DNA of 64,000 nucleotides from Osmia lignaria lignaria (taxonomy: Eukaryota; Arthropoda; Insecta; Hymenoptera; Megachilidae): contig NW_027478168.1 of the NCBI RefSeq assembly GCF_051020975.1, positions 4,340,001 to 4,404,000 on the forward strand, given 5' to 3'. Below the pieces are notes generated by a model. That model was not told the DNA's origin. It made no database searches and saw nothing but the letters and a program-made list of their open reading frames with translations. Positions 12,211 through 25,085 of the stretch are shown here, one piece after another. The stretch's first letter is position 1; every line of letters starts with the position of its first letter. A program made the position numbers and the translations under genes.

Positions 12211-14464
12211 TTGCATATTTATCTCAAGGGAAGGGGCCTGACGGACATATTTCGAGATATTTCTTCTTCTTGTTGTTCTTCTTCTGCACAGCTAAGCTGG
12301 AAGTGGCATTTGCGGCTCGCACTAGTGCAGAGTTATCTCAAAGATAGGGGCCACGGTGTTTCTGTATCTCTATTATGTTGGTGCGGCTTCGGAACTTTTA
12401 AATATCTTGATATATCTCGGGAACTACGCATCTGATCAAAAAATATCATAGAACATAAAAAGTAGGAAACTTAATTCTCTACAAAAAAGGTCTCTTAACA
12501 TTTTGCCATAGCTCGCTTCGTTTCCGAGATATTTGCAGATTTATCTCAAGGGAAGGGGCCTGACGGACATATTTCGAGATATTTCTTCTTCTTGTTGTTC
12601 TTCTTCTGCACAGCTATGCTGGGAGTGGCATTTGCAGCTCGCAATAGTGCAGAGTTATCTCAAAGAAAGGGGCCACGGTGTTTCTGTATCTCTATTATGT
12701 TGGTGCGGCTTCGGAACTTTTAAATATCTTGATATATCTCGAGAACTACGCATCTGCTCAAAAAATATCATAGAACATAGAAAGTAGCAAACTTAATTCT
12801 CCACAAAAAAGCTCTCTTAACATTTTGCCATAGCTCGCTTCGTTTCCGAGATACTTGCAGATTTATCTCAAGGGAAGGGGCCTGACGGACATGTTTCGAG
12901 ATATTTCTTCTTCTTGTTGCTCTTCTTCTGCACAGCTAAACTGGAAGTGGCATTTCCAGCTCGCAATAGTGCAGAGTTATCTCAAAGAAAGGGGCCACGG
13001 TGTTTCTGTATCTCTATTATGTTGGTGCGGCTTCGGAACTTTTAAATATCTCGATATATCTCGAAAACTACGCTTCTGATCAAAAAATATCATAGAACAT
13101 AAATTGTAGGAAACATAATTCCCTACAAATAAAGTCTCTTAACATTTTGCCATAGCTCGCTTCGTTTCCGAGATATTTGCAGATTTATCTCAAGGGAAGG
13201 GGCCTGACGGACATGTTTCGAGATATTTCTTCTTCTTGTTGTTCTTCTTCTGCACAGCTAAACTGGAAGTGGCATTTCCAGCTCGCAATACTGCAGAGTT
13301 ATCTCAAAGAAAGGGGCCACGGTGTTTCTGTATCTCTAGTATGTTGATGCGGCTTCGGAACTTTTAAATATCTTGATATATCTCGAGAACTACGCATCTG
13401 ATCAAAAAATATCATAGAACATGAAAAGTAGGAAACATAATTCTCTACAAAAAAGGTCTCTTAACCCTTTGCCATAGCTCGCCTCGTTTCCGAGATATTT
13501 GCAGATTTATCTCAAGGGAAGGGGCCTGACGGACATATTTCGAGATATTTCTTCTTCTTGTTGTTCTTCTTCTGCACAGCGAAGCTGGAAGTGGCATTTG
13601 CAGCTCGCTATAGTGCAGAGTTATCTCAAAGAAAGGGGCCACGGTGTTTCTGTATCTCTATTATGTTGGTGCGGCTTCGGAACTTTTAAACATCTTGATA
13701 TATCTCGAGAACTACGCATCTGTTCAAAAAATATGATAGAACATAAAAAGTAGGAAACTTAATTCTCTACAAAAAAGGTCTCTTAACATTTTGCCATAGC
13801 TCGCTTCGTTTCCGAGATATTTGCACATTTATCTCAAGGGAAGGGGCCTAACGGACATATTTCGAGATATTTCTTCTTCTTGTTGTTCTTCTTCTGCACA
13901 GCTAAGCTGGAAGTGGCATTTGCGGCTCGCACTAGTGCAGAGTTATCTCAAAGAAAGGGGCCACGGTGTTTCTGTATCTCTATTATGTTGGTGCGGCTTC
14001 GGAACTTTTAAATATCTCGATATATCTCGAAAACTACGCTTCTGATCAAAAAATATCATAGAACATAAATTGTAGGAAACATAATTCTCTACAAAAAAGG
14101 TCTCTTAACAATTTGCCATAGCTCGCTTCGTTCCTGAGATATTTGCAGATACATCTCAAGGGAAGGGGCCTGACGGATATATTTCGAGATATTTCTTCTT
14201 CTTGTTGTTCTTCTTCTGCACAGCTAAGCTCGAACTGGCATTTGCAGCTCGCAATAGTGCAGAGTTATCTCACAGAAAGGGGCCACAGTGTTTCCGTATC
14301 TCTATTATGTTGGTGCGGCTTCGGAACTTTTAAATATCTTGATATATCTCGAAAACTACGCATCTGATCAAAAAATATCATACAACATAAAAAGTAGGAA
14401 ACTTAATTCTCTACAAAAAAGGTCTCTTAACGTTTTGCCGTAGCTCGCTTCGTTTCCGAGATAT
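12211..14464. repeat. Mixed-type section without a clear higher-order repeat
   Basis: Seven 322-bp units of differing central and 3' types. Private changes include GCTATGCTGGGAG (12533), GCATCTGCTCAAA at 12748 and GCATCTGTTCAAA near 13714. The unit at 14143 begins TTGCAGATACATC and is related to units at 22187 and 24119, so parts of this section were sources for, or derived from, the six-unit repeat at 21-25 kb. Confidence 0.8.
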
Positions 14465-14715
14465 TTGCAGATTTATCTCAAGGGAAGGGTCCTGACGGAC
14501 ATATTTCGAGATATTTCTTCTTCTTGTTGTTCTTCTTCTGCACAGCTAAACTGGAAGTGGCATTTCCAGCTCGCAATAGTGCAGAGTTATCTCACAGAAA
14601 GGGGCCACGGTGTTTCCGTATCTCTATTATGTTGGTGCGGCTTCGGAACTTTTAAATATCTTGATATATCTCGAGAACTACGCATCTGATCAAAAAATAT
14701 CATAGAACATAAATA

Positions 14716-14736
14716 GTAGGAAACTTAATTTCCTAC
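14716..14736. repeat. Perfect 8-bp hairpin, GTAGGAAA / TTTCCTAC
   Basis: GTAGGAAA and TTTCCTAC flank a five-base loop, CTTAA. Most units have an imperfect version because the second arm reads ATTCTCTAC. The perfect form recurs in related units at about 18896, 19862, 21472 and 23404; at 18252 the last arm base is T. It travels with the unit class that begins at 14465, so it is a lineage marker as well as a possible secondary structure. Confidence 0.75.
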
Positions 14737-15430
14737 AAAAAAGATCTCTTAATATTTTGCCATAGCTCGCATTGTTTCCGAGATATTTGCAGATTTATCT
14801 CAAGGGAAGGGGCCTGACGGACTTAATCCGAGATATTTCTTGTTCTTGTTGTGCTTCTTCTGCACAGCTAAGCTCGAACTGGCATTTGCAGCTCGCAATA
14901 GTGCAGAGTTATCTCACAGAAAGGGGCCACGGTGTTTCCGTATCTCTATTATGTTGGTGCGGCTTCGGAACTTTTAAATATCTTGATATATCTCGAAAAC
15001 TACGCATCTGATCAAAAAATATCATACAACATAAAAAGTAGGAAACTTAATGCTCTACAAAAAAGGTCTCTTAACATTTTGCCATAGCTCGCTTCGTTTC
15101 CGAGATATTTGCAGATTTATCTCAAGGGAAGGGTCCTGATGGACATATTTCGAGATATTTCTTCTTCTTGTTGTTGTTCTTCTGCACAGCTAAACTGGAA
15201 GTGGCATTTCCAGCGCGCAATAGTGCAGAGTTATCTCACAGAAAGGGACCACGGTGTTTCTGTATCTCTATTATGTTGGTGCGGCTTCGGAACTTTTAAA
15301 TATCTTAATATATCTCGAGAACTACGCATCTGATCAAAAAATATCATAGAACATAAAAAGTAGGAAACTTAATTCTCTACAAAAAAGGTCTCTTAACATT
15401 TTGCCATAGCTCGCTTCGTTTCCGAGATAT

Positions 15431-15749
15431 TTGCAGATTTATCTCAAGGGAAGGGGCCTGACGGACATATTTCGAGATATTTCTTCTTGTTGTTCTTCTT
15501 CTGCACAGCTAAGCTGGAAGTGGCATTTGCGGCTCGCACTAGTGCAGAGTTATCTCAAAGAAAGGGGCCACGGTGTTTCTGTATCTCTATTATGTTGGTG
15601 CGGCTTCGGAACTTTTAAATATCTTGATATATCTCGAAAACTACGCATCTGATCAAAAAATATCATACAACATAAAAAGTAGGAAACTTAATGCTCTACA
15701 AAAAAGGTCTCTTAACATTTTGCCATAGCTCGCTTCGTTTCCGAGATAT
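15431..15749. repeat. 319-bp unit, 3-bp deletion in the pyrimidine tract
   Basis: TATTTCTTCTTGTTGTTC lacks one TTC triplet compared with neighbours. The same deletion is present in the unit at 17360, which otherwise differs in its 3' part (GGGGACCCGG, B type). This points to a shared 5' portion joined to different 3' portions. Confidence 0.9.
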
Positions 15750-17359
15750 TTGCAGATTTATCTCAAGGGAAGGGTCCTGATGGACATATTTCGAGATATT
15801 TCTTCTTCTTGTTGTTGTTCTTCTGCACAGCTAAACTGGAAGTGGCATTTCCAGCGCGCAATAGTGCAGAGTTATCTCACAGAAAGGGACCACGGTGTTT
15901 CTGTATCTCTATTATGTTGGTGCGGCTTCGGAACTTTTAAATATCTTAATATATCTCGAGAACTACGCATCTGATCAAAAAATATCATAGAACATAAAAA
16001 GTAGGAAACTTAATTCTCTACAAAAAATGTCTCTTAACATTTTGCCATAGCTCGCTTCGTTTCCGAAATATTTGCAGATTTATCTCAAGGGAAGGGGCCT
16101 GACGGACATATTCCGAGATATTTCTTCTTCTTGTTGTTCCTCTTCTGCACAGCTAAGCTGGAACTGGCATTTGCAGGTCGCAATAGTGCAGAGTTATCTC
16201 AAAGAAAGGGGCCACGGTGTTTCTGTATCTCTATTATGTTGGTGCGGCTTCGGAACTTTTAAATATCTCGATATATCTCGAAAACTACGCTTCTGATCAA
16301 AAAATATCAGAGAACGTAAATCGTAGGAAACATAATTCTCTACAAAAAAGGTCTCTTAACATTTTGCCATAGCTCGCTTCGTTTCCGAGATATTTGCAGA
16401 TTTATCTCAAGGGAAGGGGCCTGACGGACTTAATCCGAGATATTTCTTGTTCTTGTTGTGCTTCTTCTGCACAGCTAAGCTCGAACTGGCATTTGCAGCT
16501 CGCAATAGTGCAGAGTTATCTCACAGAAAGGGGCCACGGTGTTTCCGTATCTCTATTATGTTGGTGCGGCTTCGGAACTTTTAAATATCTTGATATATCT
16601 CGAAAACTACGCATCTGATCAAAAAATATCATACAACATAAAAAGTAGGAAACTTAATTCTCTACAAAAAAGGTCTCTTAACATTTTGCCATAGCTCGCT
16701 TCGTTTCCGAGATATTTGCAGATTTATCTCAAGGGAAGGGGCCTGACGGACATATTTCGAGATATTTCTTCTTCTTGTTGTTCTTCTTCTGCACAGCTAA
16801 GCTGGAAGTGGCATTTGCGGCTCGCACTAGTGCAGAGTTATCTCAAAGAAAGGGGCCACGGTGTTTCTGAATCTCTATTATGTTGGTGCGGCTTCGGAAC
16901 TTTTAAATATCTCGATATACCTCGAAAACTACGCTTCTGATCAAAAAATATCATAGAACATAAATTGTAGGAAACATAATTCTCTACAAAAAACGTCTCT
17001 TAACATTTTGCCATAGCTCGCTTCGTTTTCGAGATATTTGCAGATTTATCTCAAGGGAAGGGGCCTGACGGACATATTTCGAGATATTTCTTCTTCATGT
17101 TGTTCTTCTTCTGCACAGCTAAGCTGGAAGTGGCATTTGCAGCTCGCAATAGTGCAGAGTTATCTCAAAGAAAGGGGCCACGGTGTTTCTGTATCTCTAT
17201 TATGTTGGTGCGGCTTCGGAACTTTTAAATATCTTAATATATCTCGAGAACTACGCATCTGATCAAAAAATATCATAGAACATAAAAAGTAGGAAACTTA
17301 ATTCTCTACAAAAAAGGTCTCTTAACATTTTGCGATAGCTCGCTTCGTTTCCGAGATAT

Positions 17360-17678
17360 TTGCAGATTTATCTCAAGGGAAGGGGCCTGACGGACATATT
17401 TCGAGATATTTCTTCTTGTTGTTCTTCTTCTGCACAGCTAAGCTGGAAGTGGCATTTGCGGCTCGCACTAGTGCAGAGTTATCTCAAAGAAAGGGGACCC
17501 GGTTTTTCTGTATCTCTATTATGTTGGTGCGGCTTCGGAACTTTTAAATATCTCGATATATCTCGAAAACTACGCTTCTGATCAAAAAATATCAGAGAAC
17601 GTAAATCGTAGGAAACATAATTCTCTACAAAAAAGGTCTCTTAACATTTTGCCATAGCTCGCTTCGTTTCCGAGATAT
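17360..17678. repeat. 319-bp unit, same 3-bp deletion
   Basis: This carries the triplet loss seen at 15431 and the private changes GGGGACCCGG and TTTTTCTG. Its 3' part has CAGAGAACGTAAATCG, a variant shared with the units at 16072 and 26374, so it is a mosaic. Confidence 0.9.
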
Positions 17679-18000
17679 TTGCAGATTTATCTCAAGGGAA
17701 GGGGCCTGACGGACATATTTCGAGATATTTCTTCTTCTTGTTGTTCTTCTTCTGCACAGCTAAGCTGGAAGTGGCATTTGCAGCTCGCAATAGTGCAGAG
17801 TTATCTCAAAGAAAGGGGCCACGGTGTTTCTCTATCTCTATTATGTTGGTGCGGTTTCGGAACTTTTAAATATCTTGATATATCTCGAGAACTACGCATC
17901 TGCTCAAAAAATATCATAGAACATAAATTGTAGGAAACATAATTCTCTACAAAAAAGGTCTCTTAACGTTTTGCCGTAGCTCGCTTCGTTTCCGAGATAT

Positions 18001-19610
18001 TTGCAGATTTATCTCAAGGGAAGGGTCCTGACGGACATATTTCGAGATATTTCTTCTTCTTGTTGTTCTTCTTCTGCACAGCTAAACTGGAAGTGGCATT
18101 TCCAGCTCGCAATAGTGCAGAGTTATCTCACAGAAAGGGGCCACGGTGTTTCCGTATCTCTATTATGTTGGTGCGGCTTCGGAACTTTTAAATATCTTGA
18201 TATATCTCGAGAACTACGCATCTGATCAAAAAATATCATAGAACATAAATAGTAGGAAACTTAATTTCCTATAAAAAAGATCTCTTAATATTTTGCCATA
18301 GCTCGCATTGTTTCCGAGATATTTGCAGATTTATCTCAAGGGAAGGGGCCTGACGGACTTAATCCGAGATATTTCTTGTTCTTGTTGTGCTTCTTCTGCA
18401 CAGCTAAGCTCGAACTGGCATTTGCAGCTCGCAATAGTGCAGAGTTATCTCACAGAAAGGGGCCACGGTGTTTCCGTATCTCTATTATGTTGGTGCGGCT
18501 TCGGAACTTTTAAATATCTTGATATATCTCGAAAACTACGCATCTGATCAAAAAATATCATACAACATAAAAAGTAGGAAACTTAATTCTCTACAAAAAA
18601 GGTCTCTTAACATTTTGCCATAGCTCGCTTCGTTTCCGAGATATTTGCAGATTTATCTCAAGGGAAGGGTCCTGATGGACATATTTCGAGATATTTCTTC
18701 TTCTTGTTGTTGTTCTTCTGCACAGCTAAACTGGAAGTGGCATTTCCAGCTCGCAATAGTGCAGAGTTATCTCACAGAAAGGGACCACGGTGTTTCCGTA
18801 TCTCTATTATGTTGGTGCGGCTTCGGAACTTTTAAATATCTTGATATATCTCGAGAACTACGCATCTGATCAAAAAATATCATAGAACATAAATAGTAGG
18901 AAACTTAATTTCCTACAAAAAAGATCTCTTAATATTTTGCCATAGCTCGCATTGTTTCCGAGATATTTGCAGATTTATCTCAAGGGAAGGGGCCTGACGG
19001 ACTTAATCCGAGATATTTCTTGTTCTTGTTGTGCTTCTTCTGCACAGCTAAGCTCGAACTGGCATTTGCAGCTCGCAATAGTGCAGAGTTATCTCACAGA
19101 AAGGGGCCACGGTGTTTCCGTATCTCTATTATGTTGGTGCGGCTTCGGAACTTTTAAATATCTTGATATATCTCGAAAACTACGCATCTGATCAAAAAAT
19201 ATCATACAACATAAAAAGTAGGAAACTTAATTCTCTACAAAAAAGGTCTCTTAACATTTTGCCATAGCTCGCTTCGTTTCCGAGATATTTGCAGATTTAT
19301 CTCAAGGGAAGGGTCCTGATGGACATATTTCGAGATATTTCTTCTTCTTGTTGTTGTTCTTCTGCACAGCTAAACTGGAAGTGGCATTTCCAGCTCGCAA
19401 TCGTGCAGAGTTATCTCAAAGAAAGGGGCCACGGTGTTTCTGTATCTCTATTATGTTGGTGCGGCTTCGGAACTTTTAAATATCTTGATATATCTCGAGA
19501 ACTACGCATCTGATCAAAAAATATCATAGAACATAAATTGTAGGAAACATAATTCTCTACAAAAAAGGTCTCTTAACGTTTTGCCGTAGCTCGCTTCGTT
19601 TCCGAGATAT
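18001..19610. repeat. Five-unit block opened by the marker pair, copy 1 (1610 bp)
   Basis: The order is hairpin unit (AAGGGTCCTGACGG), GACTTAATCCGAG unit, AAGGGTCCTGATGG unit, GACTTAATCCGAG unit, AAGGGTCCTGATGG unit. The second and third pairs are nearly the same as each other, so a dimer has been duplicated inside the block. The last unit carries CAATCGTGCAG, shared with the unit at 20899. Confidence 0.85.
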
Positions 19611-21220
19611 TTGCAGATTTATCTCAAGGGAAGGGTCCTGACGGACATATTTCGAGATATTTCTTCTTCTTGTTGTTCTTCTTCTGCACAGCTAAACTGG
19701 AAGTGGCATTTCCAGCTCGCAATAGTGCAGAGTTATCTCACAGAAAGGGGCCACGGTGTTTCCGTATCTCTATTATGTTGGTGCGGCTTCGGAACTTTTA
19801 AATATCTTGATATATCTCGAGAACTACGCATCTGATCAAAAAATATCATAGAACATAAATAGTAGGAAACTTAATTTCCTACAAAAAAGATCTCTTAATA
19901 TTTTGCCATAGCTCGCATTGTTTCCGAGATATTTGCAGATTTATCTCAAGGGAAGGGGCCTGACGGACTTAATCCGAGATATTTCTTGTTCTTGTTGTGC
20001 TTCTTCTGCACAGCTAAGCTCGAACTGGCATTTGCAGCTCGCAATAGTGCAGAGTTATCTCACAGAAAGGGGCCACGGTGTTTCCGTATCTCTATTATGT
20101 TGGTGCGGCTTCGGAACTTTTAAATATCTTGATATATCTCGAAAACTACGCATCTGATCAAAAAATATCATACAACATAAAAAGTAGGAAACTTAATTCT
20201 CTACAAAAAAGGTCTCTTAACATTTTGCCATAGCTCGCTTCGTTTCCGAGATATTTGCAGATTTATCTCAAGGGAAGGGGCCTGACGGACATATTTCGAG
20301 ATATTTCTTCTTCTTGTTGTTCTTCTTCTGCACAGCTAAGCTGGAAGTGGCATTTGCGGCTCGCACTAGTGCAGAGTTATCTCAAAGAAAGGGGCCACGG
20401 TGTTTCTGAATCTCTATTATGTTGGTGCGGCTTCGGAACTTTTAAATATCTTGATATATCTCGAGAACTACGCATCTGATCAAAAAATATCATAGAACAT
20501 AAATTGTAGGAAACGTAATTCTCTACAAAAAAGGTCTCTTAACATTTTGCCATAGCTCGCTTCGTTTCCGATATATTTGCAGATTTATCTCAAGGGAAGG
20601 GGCCTGACGGACATATTTCGAGATATTTCTTCTTCTTGTTGTTCTTCTTCTGCACAGCTAAGCTGGAAGTGGCATTTGCAGCTCGCAATAGTGCAGAGTT
20701 ATCTCAAAGAAAGGGGCCACGGTGTTTCTGTATCTCTATTATGTTGGTGCGGCTTCGGAACTTTTAAATATCTTAATATATCTCGAGAACTACGCATCTG
20801 ATCAAAAAATATCATAGAACATAAAAAGTAGGAAACTTAATTTTCTACAAAAAAGGTCTCTTAACATTTTGCCATAGCTCGCTTCGTTTCCGAGATATTT
20901 GCAGATTTATCTCAAGGGAAGGGTCCTGATGGACATATTTCGAGATATTTCTTCTTCTTGTTGTTGTTCTTCTGCACAGCTAAACTGGAAGTGGCATTTC
21001 CAGCTCACAATCGTGCAGAGTTATCTCAAAGAAAGGGGCCACGGTGTTTCTGTATCTCTATTATGTTGGTGCGGCTTCGGAACTTTTAAATATCTTGATA
21101 TATCTCGAGAACTACGCATCTGATCAAAAAATATCATAGAACATAAATTGTAGGAAACATAATTCTCTACAAAAAAGGTCTCTTAACGTTTTGCCGTAGC
21201 TCGCTTCGTTTCCGAGATAT
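19611..21220. repeat. Five-unit block opened by the marker pair, copy 2 (1610 bp)
   Basis: The marker pair and the final AAGGGTCCTGATGG / CAATCGTGCAG unit match copy 1. The middle two units differ: they match those at 16716-17359 (TTTCTGAATC, then TATCTTAATATATC). The block is best explained by replacement of its middle through conversion or unequal exchange. Confidence 0.82.
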
Positions 21221-23152
21221 TTGCAGATTTATCTCAAGGGAAGGGTCCTGACGGACATATTTCGAGATATTTCTTCTTCTTGTTGTTCTTCTTCTGCACA
21301 GCTAAACTGGAAGTGGCATTTCCAGCTCGCAATAGTGCAGAGTTATCTCACAGAAAGGGGCCACGGTGTTTCCGTATCTCTATTATGTTGGTGCGGCTTC
21401 GGAACTTTTAAATATCTTGATATATCTCGAGAACTACGCATCTGATCAAAAAATATCATAGAACATAAATAGTAGGAAACTTAATTTCCTACAAAAAAGA
21501 TCTCTTAATATTTTGCCATAGCTCGCATTGTTTCCGAGATATTTGCAGATTTATCTCAAGGGAAGGGGCCTGACGGACTTAATCCGAGATATTTCTTGTT
21601 CTTGTTGTGCTTCTTCTGCACAGCTAAGCTCGAACTGGCATTTGCAGCTCGCAATAGTGCAGAGTTATCTCACAGAAAGGGGCCACGGTGTTTCCGTATC
21701 TCTATTATGTTGGTGCGGCTTCGGAACTTTTAAATATCTTGATATATCTCGAAAACTACGCATCTGATCAAAAAATATCATACAACATAAAAAGTAGGAA
21801 ACTTAATTCTCTACAAAAAAGGTCTCTTAACATTTTGCCATAGCTCGCTTCGTTTCCGAGATATTTGCAGATTTATCTCAAGGGAAGGGGCCTGACGGAC
21901 ATATTTCGAGATATTTCTTCTTCTTGTTGTTCTTCTTCTGCACAGCTAAGCTGGAAGTGGCATTTGCGGCTCGCACTAGTGCAGAGTTATCTCAAAGAAA
22001 GGGGCCACGGTGTTTCTGTATCTCTATTATGTTGGTGCGGCTTCGGAACTTTTAAATATCTCGATATATCTGGAAAACTACGCTTCTGATCAAAAAATAT
22101 CATAGGACATAAATTGTAGGAAACATAATTCTCTACAAAAAAGGTCTCTTAACAATTTGCCATAGCTCGCTTCGTTCCTGAGATATTTGCAGATACATCT
22201 CAAGGGAAGGGGCCTGACGGATATATTTCGAGATATTTCTTCTTCTTGTTGTTCTTCTTCTGCACAGCTAAGCTGGAAGTGGCATTTGCAGCTCGCAATA
22301 GTGCAGAGTTATCTCAAAGAAAGGGGCCACGGTGTTTCTGTATCTCTATTATGTTGGTGCAGCTTCGGAACTTTTAAATATCTTGATATATCTCGAGAAC
22401 TACGCATCTCATAAAAAAATATCATAGAACATAAAAAGTAGGAAACCTAATTTTCTACAAAAAAGGTCTCTTAACATTTTGCCGTAGCTCGCTTCGTTTC
22501 CGAGATATTTGCAGATTTATCTCAAGGGAAGGGGCCTGACGGACATATTTCGAAATATTTCTTCTTCTTGTTGTTCTTCTTCTGCACAGCTAAGCTGGAA
22601 GTGGCATTTGCAGCTCGCAATAGTGCAGAGTTATCTCAAAGAAAGGGGCCACGGTGTTTCTGTATCTCTATTATGTTGGTGCGGCTTCGGAACTTTTAAA
22701 TATCTTGATATATCTCGAGAACTACGCATCTGATCAAAAATTATCATAGAACATGAAAAGTAGGAAACTTAATCCTCTACAAAAAAGGTCTCTTAACATT
22801 TTGCCATAGCTCGCTTCGTTTCCGCGATATTTGCAGATTTATCTCAAGGGAAGGGGCCTGACGGACATATTTCGAGATATTTCTTCTTCTTGTTGTTCTT
22901 CTTCTGCACAGCTAAGCTGGAAGTGGCATTTACAGCTCGCAATAGTGCAGAGTTATCTCAAAGAAAGGGGCCACGGTGTTTCTGTATCTCTATTATGTTG
23001 GTGCGGCTTCGGAACTTTTAAATATCTTGATATATCTCGAGAACTACGCATCTGATCAAAAAATATCATAGAACATAAATTGTAGGAAACATAATTCTCT
23101 ACAAAAAAGGTCTCTTAACGTTTTGCCGTAGCTCGCTTCGTTTCCGAGATAT
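21221..23152. repeat. Six-unit higher-order repeat, copy 1 (1932 bp)
   Basis: The marker pair is followed by units recognisable by TATCTGGAAAAC with ATAGGACATAAA; TTGCAGATACATC with CATCTCATAAAAA; TTTCGAAATATTTC with AAAAATTATCATAG; and TTCCGCGATATTTG with CATTTACAGC. All six recur in order from 23153. By eye the copies agree almost completely until about 23021. Confidence 0.93.
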
Positions 23153-25085
23153 TTGCAGATTTATCTCAAGGGAAGGGTCCTGACGGACATATTTCGAGAT
23201 ATTTCTTCTTCTTGTTGTTCTTCTTCTGCACAGCTAAACTGGAAGTGGCATTTCCAGCTCGCAATAGTGCAGAGTTATCTCACAGAAAGGGGCCACGGTG
23301 TTTCCGTATCTCTATTATGTTGGTGCGGCTTCGGAACTTTTAAATATCTTGATATATCTCGAGAACTACGCATCTGATCAAAAAATATCATAGAACATAA
23401 ATAGTAGGAAACTTAATTTCCTACAAAAAAGATCTCTTAATATTTTGCCATAGCTCGCATTGTTTCCGAGATATTTGCAGATTTATCTCAAGGGAAGGGG
23501 CCTGACGGACTTAATCCGAGATATTTCTTGTTCTTGTTGTGCTTCTTCTGCACAGCTAAGCTCGAACTGGCATTTGCAGCTCGCAATAGTGCAGAGTTAT
23601 CTCACAGAAAGGGGCCACGGTGTTTCCGTATCTCTATTATGTTGGTGCGGCTTCGGAACTTTTAAATATCTTGATATATCTCGAAAACTACGCATCTGAT
23701 CAAAAAATATCATACAACATAAAAAGTAGGAAACTTAATTCTCTACAAAAAAGGTCTCTTAACATTTTGCCATAGCTCGCTTCGTTTCCGAGATATTTGC
23801 AGATTTATCTCAAGGGAAGGGGCCTGACGGACATATTTCGAGATATTTCTTCTTCTTGTTGTTCTTCTTCTGCACAGCTAAGCTGGAAGTGGCATTTGCG
23901 GCTCGCACTAGTGCAGAGTTATCTCAAAGAAAGGGGCCACGGTGTTTCTGTATCTCTATTATGTTGGTGCGGCTTCGGAACTTTTAAATATCTCGATATA
24001 TCTGGAAAACTACGCTTCTGATCAAAAAATATCATAGGACATAAATTGTAGGAAACATAATTCTCTACAAAAAAGGTCTCTTAACAATTTGCCATAGCTC
24101 GCTTCGTTCCTGAGATATTTGCAGATACATCTCAAGGGAAGGGGCCTGACGGATATATTTCGAGATATTTCTTCTTCTTGTTGTTCTTCTTCTGCACAGC
24201 TAAGCTGGAAGTGGCATTTGCAGCTCGCAATAGTGCAGAGTTATCTCAAAGAAAGGGGCCACGGTGTTTCTGTATCTCTATTATGTTGGTGCAGCTTCGG
24301 AACTTTTAAATATCTTGATATATCTCGAGAACTACGCATCTCATAAAAAAATATCATAGAACATAAAAAGTAGGAAACCTAATTTTCTACAAAAAAGGTC
24401 TCTTAACATTTTGCCGTAGCTCGCTTCGTTTCCGAGATATTTGCAGATTTATCTCAAGGGAAGGGGCCTGACGGACATATTTCGAAATATTTCTTCTTCT
24501 TGTTGTTCTTCTTCTGCACAGCTAAGCTGGAAGTGGCATTTGCAGCTCGCAATAGTGCAGAGTTATCTCAAAGAAAGGGGCCACGGTGTTTCTGTATCTC
24601 TATTATGTTGGTGCGGCTTCGGAACTTTTAAATATCTTGATATATCTCGAGAACTACGCATCTGATCAAAAATTATCATAGAACATGAAAAGTAGGAAAC
24701 TTAATCCTCTACAAAAAAGGTCTCTTAACATTTTGCCATAGCTCGCTTCGTTTCCGCGATATTTGCAGATTTATCTCAAGGGAAGGGGCCTGACGGACAT
24801 ATTTCGAGATATTTCTTCTTCTTGTTGTTCTTCTTCTGCACAGCTAAGCTGGAAGTGGCATTTACAGCTCGCAATAGTGCAGAGTTATCTCAAAGAAAGG
24901 GGCCACGGTGTTTCTGTATCTCTATTATGTTGGTGCGGCTTCGGAACTTTTAAGTATCTTGATATATCTCGAGAACTACGCATCTGATCAAAAAATATCA
25001 TAGAACGTAAAAAGTAGGAAACTTAATTCTCTACAAATAAAGGTCTCTTAACGTTTTGCCGTAGCTCGCTTCGTTTCCGAGATAT
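23153..25085. repeat. Six-unit higher-order repeat, copy 2 (1933 bp)
   Basis: The same six units as 21221-23152, in the same order. The last unit diverges in its 3' part from about 24954 (TTAAGTATC, GAACGTAAAAAG, CTACAAATAAAGG). It includes one inserted base near 25037 that makes it 323 bp long. A third marker-type unit follows at 25086 but the series does not continue. Confidence 0.93.

Larger units (their letters stand above)
14465..18000. repeat. Eleven-unit section beginning with the recurrent marker pair
   Basis: The first two units form the marker pair that recurs later: one with AAGGGTCCTGACGG and the perfect hairpin, then one with GACTTAATCCGAG and TTCTTGTTCTTGTTGTGC. The unit at 15109 (AAGGGTCCTGATGG, GTTGTTGTTC) recurs at 15750, 641 bp later. 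Units at 15431 and 17360 share a 3-bp deletion in the pyrimidine tract. The units at 16716 and 17038 match those at 20255 and 20577. Confidence 0.85.
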
